The notes: generated by a model from the sequence alone, not told the origin. Positions 27,674 through 36,446 are shown, counted from the stretch's first letter. The stretch: DNA of 64,000 nucleotides from Streptomyces buecherae (GCF_014295035.1 NZ_CP060404.1:6488501-6552500); one strand, 5' to 3'. Numbers and translations: made by a program.

Positions 27674-27710
27674 CGCGTAATAGTCTGTGGTCCTAGTGAT
27701 CTATTACGCG
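27674..27710. promoter_or_regulatory. inverted repeat upstream of GNAT gene
   Basis: CGCGTAATAG (27674-27683) and CTATTACGCG (27701-27710) are perfect 10-bp arms around a 17-bp, AT-richer spacer. Position (63 bp upstream of the start) and the local drop in GC suggest a promoter/operator. Confidence 0.55.
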
Positions 27711-27773
27711 ACGGGCGTGCGTCGGGCCCGGCCCGCGCGCGACGGGCGCGGTCAGGGCGACGGGAGCGGTGTC

Positions 27774-28229
27774 ATGCGCGGAACGGACGTCACGATCCGA
27801 CGGGCCACGGCGTCGGACGCGCGCCGGCTGACGACGCTGGTCCGGCGCTCCTCCGCGTACGAGGGGCGCTACGCCGCGATGGTGGCGGGCTACCGGGTCG
27901 GCCCCGACTACATCGCGACCCACCGGGTCTTCGTGGCGGTGGACGCGACGGATCGGCTGTTCGGGTTCTACTCGCTGGTCCTTGACCCGCCCGAGCTGGA
28001 CCTGATGTTCGTGAGCGACCTCGCGCAGGGCTTGGGCATCGGGCGGCGGCTGGCCGAGCACATGAAGGCACAGGCGCGCGCCGAGGGCATCGCCAGCGTC
28101 CGCGTCGTCTCCCACCCGCCGGCCGAGGGCTTCTACCGCAGTGTCGGCGCGCGGCGCGTGGGCACCCTGCGCGCCAACCCGCCGTCGGTCGCCTGGGACC
28201 GGCCGGAGCTGGCCTTCGTCCTCGACTGA
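27774..28229 (+). CDS. GNAT family N-acetyltransferase
   Basis: 151-residue acetyltransferase. It opens VTIRRATASDARRLTTLVRRS and has FGFYSLVLDPPELDLMFVSD (strands 4-5), the acetyl-CoA loop QGLGIGRRLAEHM and the terminal VVSHPPAEGFYRSVGARRVG. The substrate is unknown. The ATG at 27774 has GGGAG about 8 nt upstream. A perfect inverted repeat lies in its promoter region. It is convergent with the ECF S-component gene. Confidence 0.85.
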   Translation: MRGTDVTIRRATASDARRLTTLVRRSSAYEGRYAAMVAGYRVGPDYIATHRVFVAVDATDRLFGFYSLVLDPPELDLMFVSDLAQGLGIGRRLAEHMKAQARAEGIASVRVVSHPPAEGFYRSVGARRVGTLRANPPSVAWDRPELAFVLD

Positions 28230-28294
28230 ACGGCGCGCGCGACGGATCGAGGCAGGGCGGCGCCGAACGAGTGTCGGCGGCGATCCGGCCACGT

Positions 28295-29200
28295 CTACGG
28301 CGTTCGGCCGGGGCGCGGCGCGCCCTCGTGCGGCCGGAAGGCGACCGGCGCGTCGAACGCGGCCCGCCGGGTGGCGCGGCGCAGCGCCGCCAGGATGGTG
28401 CCGCCCAACGTCAGCACGAGGACGACCGTCAGGACGGCGCGCGGCAGGTCCCAGCCGAGCGAGGTGGCCAGGTGGTAGGCGAGGAAGCGGGACAGGTTCT
28501 CCGGCAGCGGGTCGCCGGGCACGAAGGAGACGCCGGAGCCCAGGCCGCCGATGTACGGCCAGCCCTGGAGGTTCATGATCAGGCCGTAGAGCGCCGACGA
28601 CAGGGCCCCGTACGCGGCGAGCAGCGCGAGTTCCCCGCGGCCCCGCAGCCGGTGGGGGCCCGGCAGCAGCCCGGCGCCCATCGAGACCCAGCCCATCGCC
28701 AGCATCTGGAACGGCATCCACGGGCCGACGCCCCCGGTCAGCAGGGCGGACGCGAACATCGCCACCGCGCCGAGCACGAACCCGAAGCCCGGCCCGAGCA
28801 CCCGGCCCGAGAGCACCATGAGGAAGAACATCGGCTCGATGCCCGCGGTGCCCGCGCCCAGCGGGCGTAGCGCGGCGCCGGCCGCGGCCAGCACGCCGAG
28901 CATCGCGATGGCCTTGGCGTCCAGGCCGGTGTCGGCGATCGTCGCCACCACCACGGCGAGCAGCAGCGGCAGCAGCGCCGCGAACAGCCAGGGCGCGTCC
29001 CGCGAGTGGGCGAGCCCCGACTCCGAGTCGGCCAGCAGCGGCCAGCCGAACGCGGCCACGCCGATCGCGCTGACCAGCACGAGCGCGGCCACCGAGCGCG
29101 GGCCGAGGCGGATCGGCCGGGACTGCCGCTGGGCGCGCGGCGGGTGCGCGGCGGCGCCGGCCGTGGGCGCGTCGCCGGGCGCTGGCAGCTGGCCCGTCAC
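28295..29200 (-). CDS. ECF transporter S component (predicted corrinoid-specific)
   Basis: Substrate-binding membrane subunit of an energy-coupling factor importer, 301 residues. A Pro/Ala-rich cytosolic start is followed by about seven to eight hydrophobic segments, including SVAALVLVSAIGVAAFGWPLL, EPMFFLMVLSGRVLGPGFGFVLGAVAMFASALLTGGVGPW and QMLAMGWVSMGAGLLPG; the G-rich loop and MGWVSMGAG resemble S components of the cobalamin-linked group. The GTG start overlaps the ATPase stop as GTGA. It is the last gene of the riboswitch-controlled operon. Specificity for cobalamin is inferred from the riboswitch, not from residues. Confidence 0.85.
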   Translation of the reverse strand: MTGQLPAPGDAPTAGAAAHPPRAQRQSRPIRLGPRSVAALVLVSAIGVAAFGWPLLADSESGLAHSRDAPWLFAALLPLLLAVVVATIADTGLDAKAIAMLGVLAAAGAALRPLGAGTAGIEPMFFLMVLSGRVLGPGFGFVLGAVAMFASALLTGGVGPWMPFQMLAMGWVSMGAGLLPGPHRLRGRGELALLAAYGALSSALYGLIMNLQGWPYIGGLGSGVSFVPGDPLPENLSRFLAYHLATSLGWDLPRAVLTVVLVLTLGGTILAALRRATRRAAFDAPVAFRPHEGAPRPGRTP

Positions 29201-30825
29201 GCGCCGGCCCCGAGGGCGTGCGCGACCTGCGGGACGGTGAGGTAGGGCAGCGGCGCCAGCACCTTGGCGACCTGGGGCGCGAAGGCCGGCGAGGAGACGA
29301 CGACCTCGGCCGTCGGCCCGTCGGCGACCACCTCGCCGTCGGCGAGGATCACCACCCGGTGCGCCAGTTCGGCGGCGAGTTCCACGTCGTGGGTGGCCAG
29401 CACGATGGCGTGGCCGTCGGCCGCGAGGGCGCGCAACACCTCCACGAGCCGGGCCTTGGCCGCGTAGTCCAGGCCCCGGGTGGGCTCGTCGAGCAGGATC
29501 AGCGGCGGGCTCGCCGTGAGGATCACGGCCAGCGCGAGCGCGAGCCGCTGCCCCTCGGACAGGTCGCGCGGGTGGGTGGCGTCGGCGACACCCGGCAGCA
29601 GCCTGGTCACCAGGGCGCGGCAGGTGCCGCGCGGCGCGTCGGCGTCGCGGTCGGCGGCCTCGCACTCGGCGGCCACCGTGTCCGCGTACAGCAGGTCGCG
29701 CGGCTCCTGCGGCACCAGGCCCACCCGGCGTAGCAGGTCGGCCGGGCGGGTGCGGTGTGGGACCGCGTCGCCGACCCGCACCGTGCCGGTCGCCGGCTCG
29801 TGCAGCCCGACGAACGCCGACAGCAGCGTGGACTTGCCGGCCCCGTTGCGGCCCATCAGGGCGACGCTCTCGCCGGGGCGCACCGCGAGGTCGACCCCGC
29901 GCAGGGCGTCGGTCCGGCCGCGGCGCACCGTCAGCCCCTCGGCCCGGCCGACGGGCGGCGCGACGGCGTCGGGCGCGGCCGGCTCGGCCGCGCCGTCCGG
30001 GGCGGGCTCCGGGGCCAGCCGGTCACGCAACGTCTTGGCCCTGCGGCGCGCGTCGCGCACCGAGAGCGGCAGCGGCGACCAGCCCGCCAGCCGGCCGAGC
30101 GCCACCACCGGCGGGTGCACCGGCGACGCGGCCATCATCGCGGCGGGCTCGCCGACCAGGGGGGCCTCGCCCGGCGCGGGCAACACGATGACCTGGTCCG
30201 CGTACTGCACGACCCGCTCCAGGCGGTGTTCGGCGAGCAGCACGGTGGTGCCCAGGTCGTGCACGAGCCGCTGCAACACGGCCAGCACCTCCTCGGCGGC
30301 GGCCGGGTCGAGCGCCGAGGTCGGCTCGTCGAGGACGAGGACCCGCGGGTGCGCGGTGAGCACCGAGCCGATGGCCACCCGCTGCTGCTGGCCGCCGGAG
30401 AGGGTGGCGATGGGCCGCTCGCGCAGCGCCGCGAGGCCCAGCAGGTCCAACGTCTCCTCGACGCGGCGGCGCATGGTGTCCGGCGGCAGCCCGAGCGACT
30501 CCATGCCGTACGCCAACTCGTCCTCGACGGTGTCGGTGACGAAGTGCGCCAGCGGGTCCTGACCCACGGTGCCGACGACGTCGGCGAGTTCGCGCGGCCG
30601 GTGGGTGCGGGTGTCGCGGCCGGCCACGGTGACCGTGCCGTGCAGCGTGCCGCCGCTGAAGTGCGGAACGAGCCCGGACACGGTGCCGAGCAGCGTGGAC
30701 TTGCCGACCCCGGACGGCCCGACGAGCAGGCACAGCTCCCCCTCGTCCACGGTCAGGTCCACGCCCGTCAGGGCGGGCCCGGCGTCGTCGTCGTAGGTGA
30801 CGGACACCTGGTCGAAGCGGATCAC
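29197..30825 (-). CDS. ECF transporter ATPase, two fused ATP-binding domains
   Basis: 542-residue protein joining the usual EcfA and EcfA' subunits in one chain. Domain 1 has Walker A GPSGVGKST (36-44), signature LSGGQQQ and Walker B VLVLDEPTSALDP. Domain 2 has Walker A GRNGAGKST, signature LSEGQRL and Walker B LILLDEPTRGLD. Each half is followed by the switch His (AEHRLERV; ATHDVELA). It energises uptake with the T and S subunits encoded on either side. GTGA/stop overlaps on both ends indicate translational coupling. Confidence 0.92.
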   Translation of the reverse strand: MIRFDQVSVTYDDDAGPALTGVDLTVDEGELCLLVGPSGVGKSTLLGTVSGLVPHFSGGTLHGTVTVAGRDTRTHRPRELADVVGTVGQDPLAHFVTDTVEDELAYGMESLGLPPDTMRRRVEETLDLLGLAALRERPIATLSGGQQQRVAIGSVLTAHPRVLVLDEPTSALDPAAAEEVLAVLQRLVHDLGTTVLLAEHRLERVVQYADQVIVLPAPGEAPLVGEPAAMMAASPVHPPVVALGRLAGWSPLPLSVRDARRRAKTLRDRLAPEPAPDGAAEPAAPDAVAPPVGRAEGLTVRRGRTDALRGVDLAVRPGESVALMGRNGAGKSTLLSAFVGLHEPATGTVRVGDAVPHRTRPADLLRRVGLVPQEPRDLLYADTVAAECEAADRDADAPRGTCRALVTRLLPGVADATHPRDLSEGQRLALALAVILTASPPLILLDEPTRGLDYAAKARLVEVLRALAADGHAIVLATHDVELAAELAHRVVILADGEVVADGPTAEVVVSSPAFAPQVAKVLAPLPYLTVPQVAHALGAGA

Positions 30826-32240
30826 CGCTCGCTCTCCTTCGCTGGTGGTTCGGTGCTCGGGTGCGCCGCGCGGGACGCGGGCGGCGGGCCGGCCGCGTCC
30901 CGGGGCCCGGCCGCCGTGCGGCGCCGGCCGCCGCCAGGGGCGCTCACCGGGCCCCGCCCGGCCGCGTCGGACCGTACGGCCGCGCCGGAACGCCGGGCCG
31001 GGCCGGGGCGTGCGGCCGCGTCCGGCGGTACGGGGGCGACCAGTGCGGGCAGCAGCCCGAGCAGCACCGAGGCGGCCGGCCACAGCGGGAGCGTCGGCGC
31101 GGTCAGCGGGACGGCGGGCGGGTGCAGCGCGGTGGGCGCGTACGAGCCGGCCCAGATCATCAGGCCCGCCACCGCGACCCCGGACCCGGAGACCAGCCAG
31201 GCGCGGGCGCCCCACCGGTCGGGCCGGTAGCGGCTGCGCGCGGAGCGGCGCCCGCCGAGCCACAGGCCGCCGAGGGCGGCGGCCAGCCCGGCGAGCAGCA
31301 CGGGCAGCGCGTAGCCCGCGCCCTCGGCGGCGAGCAGGCCGTATGTGCCGGCGCACACGCCGAGCAGGCCACCGACGCTGAGCGCCGTCGTGGTGTGCCG
31401 CACGGCGCGCGGCACCCGCGCCGTGCGCCCGTAGCCGCGGGCGTCCATCGCGGCGGCGAGCGCCACCGAGCGCTCCAACGCGCCCTCCAGGACGGGCAGC
31501 CCGACCTGCAACAGGGCCCGCAGCCCCCGGTCGGCCCGGCCGCGCAGCCGCCGGGCGGCGCGCAGCCGCTGCACGTCCGCGACCAGGTGCGGCGCGAACG
31601 TCATGGCGACGACGACGGCCACCCCCGCCTCGTACAGCGCCCCCGGCAGCGACTTGAGCAGCCGGGCCGGGTTGGCCAGCGCGTTGGCCGCGCCGACGCA
31701 GATCAGCAGCGCGGCCAGCTTCAACCCGTCGTACAGCGCGAACACCAGCCCCTCCGCCGTCACCCGACCACCGAGCCGCACGCCCTTGGCCCACTCGGGG
31801 AGCGGCACCTCCGGGAGGGTGAACAGGGTGTGCGTGCCCGGGATCGGCGAGCCGAGGAAGACCGCGAAGACCAGCCGGATGCCGATCACCACCAGGGCGA
31901 TCTTGACGAACGCGCCGTACGAACGGGCCCACGGCGCCTGCGTGCGCCGCACCGCCACCACGTACCCCGCGACCGCCACCAACAGGGCCAGCAGCAGCGG
32001 GTTGGTGGTGCGGGACGCGGCGACGGCGAGCCCGAGCGCCCACACCCACCACGCACCGGCGTGCAGGGCGTCCGCCCGGGTGGCCACCGGCGCGCGGGCG
32101 GCGCGCCAGACGCGGGCCGGGCGCCCCTCGCGCGGGGCGGTGGCGCGCTCGGCGCCGCCCCGGCCCAGGGCGCGCTCGCGGGCGGCGGCGGGGGCCTCGC
32201 CGTGCGGAAGGTCGCTCATCGGGGAGTCGTCGGTGCTCAT
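30822..32240 (-). CDS. ECF transporter transmembrane T component
   Basis: EcfT/CbiQ-type scaffold subunit, 472 residues. It has about seven hydrophobic helices and the two cytosolic coupling helices with the A-R-G motifs (MDARGYGR is clear; the R-rich AARRLRGRADRGLRALLQ segment precedes it) that dock on the ATPases. A Pro/Ala/Arg-rich tail of about 70 residues follows the last helix. The ATG overlaps the previous stop as ATGA, and an upstream ATG at 32264 is less likely. Frames to the ATPase overlap as GTGA. Confidence 0.9.
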   Translation of the reverse strand: MSTDDSPMSDLPHGEAPAAARERALGRGGAERATAPREGRPARVWRAARAPVATRADALHAGAWWVWALGLAVAASRTTNPLLLALLVAVAGYVVAVRRTQAPWARSYGAFVKIALVVIGIRLVFAVFLGSPIPGTHTLFTLPEVPLPEWAKGVRLGGRVTAEGLVFALYDGLKLAALLICVGAANALANPARLLKSLPGALYEAGVAVVVAMTFAPHLVADVQRLRAARRLRGRADRGLRALLQVGLPVLEGALERSVALAAAMDARGYGRTARVPRAVRHTTTALSVGGLLGVCAGTYGLLAAEGAGYALPVLLAGLAAALGGLWLGGRRSARSRYRPDRWGARAWLVSGSGVAVAGLMIWAGSYAPTALHPPAVPLTAPTLPLWPAASVLLGLLPALVAPVPPDAAARPGPARRSGAAVRSDAAGRGPVSAPGGGRRRTAAGPRDAAGPPPASRAAHPSTEPPAKESER

Positions 32241-33061
32241 CCGCGACGGCGACGGGCCTGCCACAGCGCCGCCGCGCCCAGCGCGGCGACGGCGACGGCG
32301 CCGCCGATCAGCCCGGCCGATGGCCCGCCGTCGTCCGTGCTGTCATCCGCGCCGTCCCGCGCCGCTTCGCCCTTCGCCGGGCCGCCCTCCGCCGTCTCGC
32401 CCGGGCCGGGGGAGTCCGCCCCGTCGCCCACCTGCTCGCCGCAGCCCGCCCTGGGGTAGCCGGCGATGGCGCACAGCAGGGCGGTGGAGTCGTAACGCAG
32501 CGGCTTGGCCACCCGGGCGAGCGCGTCGGCGGCCGTGTCGTCGTCGCCGATACGCGCGCACGCCGTGCGGGAGCGGGGCGGCCGGTCGCCGCCCGGCGCA
32601 TCCCGCACCGTGCCGAAGTCGAGCACCACCGCGACCCGCTTGCCGTCGCCGTCGTCGGGCGTACCGGCGCAGATCGCGGCGAAGTCGGCGGCGCCGCGTG
32701 GCCGCGCCGCGTCCCGGGTGTCCTGACTGACGGCGAACCGGAAGCCGATGGTGTCCCCGTCGCCCGGCCGCGCGGTCGCGGGCCCCTGGGTCGCGTACGT
32801 CCACTCGCCGCCGTCGCGCTCCCAGAACGACCAGTAGCGGTAGCCGTCGGCGGCGGCCGGCGCCGCGCCCCACAGGCCGAGCAGCGGGGCCGCGAGCGCG
32901 AGGGCCACCAGCGTGGCGAGCCTCCCGCGCCGCGTCCGGGGGCGGGCGGGGCGCCGCGAGCGCGCGCCGGTCGGCCGCGCCGACCGTGCCCCGCGCGCCG
33001 CCGGCGCCCCGTGGCGGGCCGACCCGGTCGCGGGCCGCTCCGTCGCCTCCCCCGCGCGCAT
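32237..33061 (-). CDS. SCO2322-type anchored exoprotein
   Basis: 274-residue protein with a long basic N-terminus, signal sequence (LATLVALALAAPLLGLWGAAPAAA), then the hallmark Trp-rich motif YRYWSFWERDGGEWTYATQGP, and a C-terminal membrane helix with an Arg-rich stop (GGAVAVAALGAAALWQARRRR). The mature domain thus lies outside, tethered to the membrane. Four Cys could form disulfides. The family is known to me only as SCO2322-like and as a neighbour of ECF genes; no biochemical role is known. Its place between the barrel exoprotein and EcfT suggests a docking or capture role. The ATG overlaps the upstream stop (TGATG). Confidence 0.78.
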   Translation of the reverse strand: MRAGEATERPATGSARHGAPAARGARSARPTGARSRRPARPRTRRGRLATLVALALAAPLLGLWGAAPAAADGYRYWSFWERDGGEWTYATQGPATARPGDGDTIGFRFAVSQDTRDAARPRGAADFAAICAGTPDDGDGKRVAVVLDFGTVRDAPGGDRPPRSRTACARIGDDDTAADALARVAKPLRYDSTALLCAIAGYPRAGCGEQVGDGADSPGPGETAEGGPAKGEAARDGADDSTDDGGPSAGLIGGAVAVAALGAAALWQARRRRG

Positions 33062-34410
33062 CAGAGCCGCTGCTTCTTACGGCCGCTCAGCAGGAAGCCG
33101 ATCCCGATGCCGGCCACCAGGCCCACGCCGACGACCCACCAGACGCCCGTGCCGCCCCCGTCGTCGTCCTTGTCGTCCTTCTCGCCCTTGCCGTCCTCGC
33201 CGTCCTCGCCCTCGCCGTCCGAGGAGACGGCGGCGGGGGTCGGGCCGGTGGCGTTGAGCTGCTCGACCAGGTCCGCGCCGCCGAACGCGCGCGGGTCGGC
33301 GCCGCCCGCGTGCGCGGCGAGCACCAGCTTGGCCAGCGCGCCCGGGTCGCCCTTGGCCCAGGTCAGCGCGCCGCTCTTGGACGCCTGGAGCCACTTGAGC
33401 GGGCCCTGTGCCGCGTCCTTGTGGCCGCCGGCCGCGAGCGCGATCACCGCGTCGGCGGTGCTGCCGTAGTCGGGCTGCGGCTCGGCGCCGGGCATCGCGG
33501 ACGTCAGGTGCTGGTCGCCGGCGGTCAGCGTCGCCGCGAGGTACGCGGCGGCGGCGTCCGCCGTGCCCTGGCGCCCCGCCGCCTTCGCGGCGTCGCCCTT
33601 CGCCCCGTCGTCACAGGCCAGCGGCTTCGGCTCGGCATCTGACCGCTTCGCCGGCGCCACCAGGAAGCCCCGCCCCTGCGCGGCCAGCGCGCCGTCCGCG
33701 GTGGCCAGCCCGTTCGGCGACAGCTTGCCGTCCTTGTCCGGCAGGTAGCCGAACGCGCCCCGCTCGCCCTGCTTCGCGTCGCAGCCGAGCTGGAAGTTCC
33801 GCAGCGCGTCGTACGGGTTCTTGCCGCTCCGCGCGGTGACCTTGCCCGGGTCCTTGTCGGCGGCGGCGAACGCGCCGATGACCACGGCCGTGGAGTTCGG
33901 GTCGCTCGGGCTGCCCGGGTTCATGCCCCAGCCGCCGTCCTTGTTCTGGTGCCGGGTGAGCCAGTCGAGCCCCTTGGCGACGTCGGCGCCGCGCCCCTCG
34001 ACGGCGGCCAGTGCCTGCACGGCGGCCCCGGTCGCGTCGCTGAACTCGCCCTTCTTCGGGTCGCACGACTTCCTGGTGTCCGGTCGGAAGGCGGGGAACC
34101 CACCGTCCGCGCACTGCTGCTGGGTCAGCCAGTCGATGGCCTCGGTGGCCGGCGTGACGCCCACCGCGTCCTGCGCGAGGAACGCCAGCGACTGCCGCCA
34201 CACGGCGTCGAACTTCGGGTCCTTGGCCCCATACAGCCCCTTGGGCAGCTTCTGCGCCCCGGGCGCCGGGGCGGAGGAGGACGCCGCGGCGGACGGGGCC
34301 TCGTCGGCGCCCGCGGCGTTCGCGAGGGGTGCCGCGGCCGCGCCCACGGCGACGGCGCAGGCCAGCGCCACGGCGCCGCGGCGCGCGTGGACGGCGAAGG
34401 AGGGGGCCAT
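33061..34410 (-). CDS. anchored alpha/alpha-barrel exoprotein (prenyltransferase/squalene-oxidase repeat)
   Basis: 449-residue secreted protein. It has a signal peptide ending near ANAA (residue 33), a Ser/Ala/Pro linker, then helical-pair repeats with QW-like turns: IDWLTQQQCADGGFPAF (Cys100), LDWLTRHQNKDGGWGM and GAFGYLPDKDGKLSPNGLAT. A C-terminal acidic linker and a membrane helix with a KKQRL stop anchor it. The repeat class (terpene cyclase / prenyltransferase type (alpha/alpha)6 barrel) is also that of transcobalamin and intrinsic factor. With a cobalamin riboswitch upstream and ECF genes downstream, a surface corrinoid-binding role is likely. GAGAGG supports the ATG at 34410. Confidence 0.82.
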   Translation of the reverse strand: MAPSFAVHARRGAVALACAVAVGAAAAPLANAAGADEAPSAAASSSAPAPGAQKLPKGLYGAKDPKFDAVWRQSLAFLAQDAVGVTPATEAIDWLTQQQCADGGFPAFRPDTRKSCDPKKGEFSDATGAAVQALAAVEGRGADVAKGLDWLTRHQNKDGGWGMNPGSPSDPNSTAVVIGAFAAADKDPGKVTARSGKNPYDALRNFQLGCDAKQGERGAFGYLPDKDGKLSPNGLATADGALAAQGRGFLVAPAKRSDAEPKPLACDDGAKGDAAKAAGRQGTADAAAAYLAATLTAGDQHLTSAMPGAEPQPDYGSTADAVIALAAGGHKDAAQGPLKWLQASKSGALTWAKGDPGALAKLVLAAHAGGADPRAFGGADLVEQLNATGPTPAAVSSDGEGEDGEDGKGEKDDKDDDGGGTGVWWVVGVGLVAGIGIGFLLSGRKKQRL

Positions 34411-34597
34411 GGTCGGTGCCTCTCGGTGGGTAGCGTCGCGATGTCCGTCATCGCGGCGTCGGTCGTCGCGCCGCGCAGCCGCGCACGCCGCCCTCCGCGC
34501 GCTCCGCGCGGTGGCACCGGGCTCAGCTCCGCAGACCTCGACGGGTGCCGGCGACCGGCCGGCGCCCATACGGGCCCGGCCGGCTCCGGGAGCCTGT

Positions 34598-34704
34598 CGC
34601 CCCGGTGCGGGTGGTCCGGCTCGCGCGCTCGCGCCACGGGGCGCGCCGCGCTCACGGTTGCGGGTCAGCGCCGGTCTTCCACCGGCTTTCCCCGACGCGG
34701 GGCG
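34598..34704 (-). promoter_or_regulatory. cobalamin riboswitch
   Basis: Read on the minus strand, the core GGGAA-AGCC-GGTGGAAGACC, then GCGCTGACCCGCAACCGTGA, then the B12 box GAGCCGGACCACCCGC (complement of 34608-34623) match the cobalamin riboswitch consensus closely. CGCCCCG (34698-34704) can pair with CGGGGCG (34598-34604) to close the aptamer. It lies about 190 nt upstream of the first gene of the ECF operon. The remaining 34411-34597 leader holds GC-rich inverted repeats that could be the expression platform. Confidence 0.9.
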
Positions 34705-34950
34705 GGATGAAGTTGTCCGCCACAGCTTATCCGCCGCCCCCGCGCCCCCCGATATCAGCCGCCCCCGACCCCAACCCCGGCACCGGCCCCGACCCCGCCT
34801 CCGGGCCGCGTACGCCGTGCCTCGCCCGTACGGCATGCCCCGCACGCCGCCCCGTCGCCCGTACGGCCGCGCCAGCACGTCGGCCCCCACCGCCCGCGAG
34901 GGGAGGTGAAGGCCGACGGGGGCGTCGCTCCGGCTGGGCCGGGCGTCAGG

Positions 34951-35328
34951 TCAGCACCAGTGCGGGGCCGCGCCGATGTTGACGATGTAACGGGCCGCGC
35001 CCCACGCCCACTTGCCGTTGCTCAGCAGGTACCAGCGCGGGTTGCCGTCGATGTTCTGCCCGTTGACCTTGCACACGATGTTGACGACCGTGCCGTGGGG
35101 GAGGGCGCCGACGACCTTGTGCTTCTGGCTCGGGCCGCTCCGGATCAGCAGGCCCGACTTCGCGATCACGCGGCCCTTGTAGCGCGGCGCCTCGGCCTTG
35201 GTGGAGGCGTTCTTCTCCGGGGCGGCGGTGGGGGTCGCGGCGAGGGCGGGGGTGGCGGCGGTGGCGAGCGCGAGGGCGCCCGTCGCCGCCGTCACGGCGA
35301 GCTTGCTGAACGTGGACTGCAGGAACAT
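34951..35328 (-). CDS. secreted SH3-domain protein
   Basis: 125-residue exported protein: signal peptide with cleavage near ALAAT (about residue 31), a short Lys/Ala linker, then one bacterial SH3 domain (GLLIRSGPSQKHKVVGALPHGTVVNIVCKVNGQ, ending WYLLSNGKWAWGAARYIVNIG). It has two cysteines, one near the middle and one at the C-terminus. It probably binds the cell wall. GGAG 5 nt before the ATG at 35328 fixes the start; the open frame upstream is not coding-like. Confidence 0.85.
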   Translation of the reverse strand: MFLQSTFSKLAVTAATGALALATAATPALAATPTAAPEKNASTKAEAPRYKGRVIAKSGLLIRSGPSQKHKVVGALPHGTVVNIVCKVNGQNIDGNPRWYLLSNGKWAWGAARYIVNIGAAPHWC

Positions 35329-35903
35329 CTGTTTCTCCAGAGAGGTGAAAGAGCGGCTCCCCAGCGGGGAGTGCGCGGAGCCAGCGAAAGAGTGCGACTG
35401 AGTGCGACGCCGGGCGTTCGGCGACGCCGGCGACCTCACCGGCGCCTCAACGGGCACCCGACAGCGACCAGGCAGATCTGATGCAAACCCACCTAACCGC
35501 CACAAAGCACGCTAAGTAGGTCACAGAAACTTCGCAACTCATCACATTCCGTAACTCCCGCCGGCCTGCCGGCCCGCCTGCACCGGCCCACACCTGTCTG
35601 CCCGCACCGGCCCCCACCGGCTCTGTCCGCACCGGCCTGCCGGCCGGCCCGCCGCTCGCCCCGTACGCCGGACCGCCCGGCGGCCGGGCCTGCCCCGTGG
35701 GCTCGCGCCCGGAACGGAGCTGGATGGGGCGGCGCCGGTACGGGGCGAATGGGAGCCGAACGGGGTCGGTTGGGGCTGAGCGGGGCCGGGCCGGGTCGGG
35801 ACGGACGGGGCGTTGGGGTGGGGTGGGGCCGCCGCGTGGGGCGGCCTATCGTGCGCGGGGAATGATCACGTGCCCTCGGGGCGTACGCGGAAGGCGGGAC
35901 GGC
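35329..35903. other. divergent intergenic region
   Basis: 575 bp between the SH3-protein and ferredoxin genes. The stretch 35470-35555 is unusually AT-rich for this genome and probably holds the SH3-gene promoter (minus strand). A short direct repeat GTGCGACTGAGTGCGAC lies near 35392-35408. No gene is supported. Confidence 0.5.
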
Positions 35904-36134
35904 ATGGCGGAGCGCTGGCAGATCGAGGTCGACCAGGGCCGGTGCATCGGCTCGGGGCTGTGCGTGGGCGAGACGCCGGACGTGTTCCGGCTGGGGGCGA
36001 CCCGGCGGTCCGAGCCGATCGCGGCCGAAGTGGACGCCGGTGAGCGGGTGTTGGACGCCGCCGAGAGCTGCCCCGTGGAGGCCATAACGCTGCGGCTCGG
36101 CAGCGGCGAGCCCGTCTTCCCGCCCGTGGACTGA
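35904..36134 (+). CDS. small [3Fe-4S]-type ferredoxin
   Basis: 76-residue ferredoxin of the kind that serves cytochromes P450. Cluster ligands are the C-x5-C of RCIGSGLCVGE and the distal Cys of ESCPVEAITL; only three Cys are present in these motifs, fitting a [3Fe-4S] cluster. It begins ERWQIEVDQGRC, as the family does. The ATG at 35904 has GAAGG upstream. No P450 or ferredoxin reductase gene is nearby. Confidence 0.88.
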   Translation: MAERWQIEVDQGRCIGSGLCVGETPDVFRLGATRRSEPIAAEVDAGERVLDAAESCPVEAITLRLGSGEPVFPPVD

Positions 36135-36404
36135 CCCGGCGGCGACCTCCCCGGGCGCGCGGCGGGCGGGCCGGGGCGCCCGGGGTTCGCCGCGTGGGCC
36201 CGGGCCGTGATGCGGCGGCAACCGCTCAGTCCCGGCGGCGAGTTGCGGGGCGACGTATGGCGGGCCACGCCGGCGTCGTGCCGGGCGCGGCTCCAGCGGG
36301 GCGTTCCGCCCCCTCCGCCCGACCGGCGACGCCCAACCGCGCGCCGTACGCGTCGAGTTGGGCGGCGTGATCGGCGATGAGGCGCGCCCGTACATCCCCT
36401 CGGC

Positions 36405-36446
36405 GCCGGCGGGACGGCCCGCCGCGCCGGTGGGACGGCCCGCCGC
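36405..36446. repeat. 21-bp tandem duplication
   Basis: Two copies of GCCGGCGGGACGGCCCGCCGC (19 of the bases GCCGGNGGGACGGCCCGCC repeat with one mismatch) at a 21-bp period, between the convergent ferredoxin and TetR genes. Each copy is itself partly self-complementary (GGCGGGCC). The rest of the 36135-36481 gap shows no gene. Confidence 0.6.

Noticed and set aside
34411..34597. Small coding frames in the ECF operon leader
   Set aside because: Low-quality Arg/Ala-rich frames; the riboswitch explains the stretch.
35329..35560. c-di-AMP (ydaO) riboswitch upstream of the SH3-domain protein
   Set aside because: Cell-wall genes in Streptomyces often carry one, but I could not find the conserved ydaO core sequence here.
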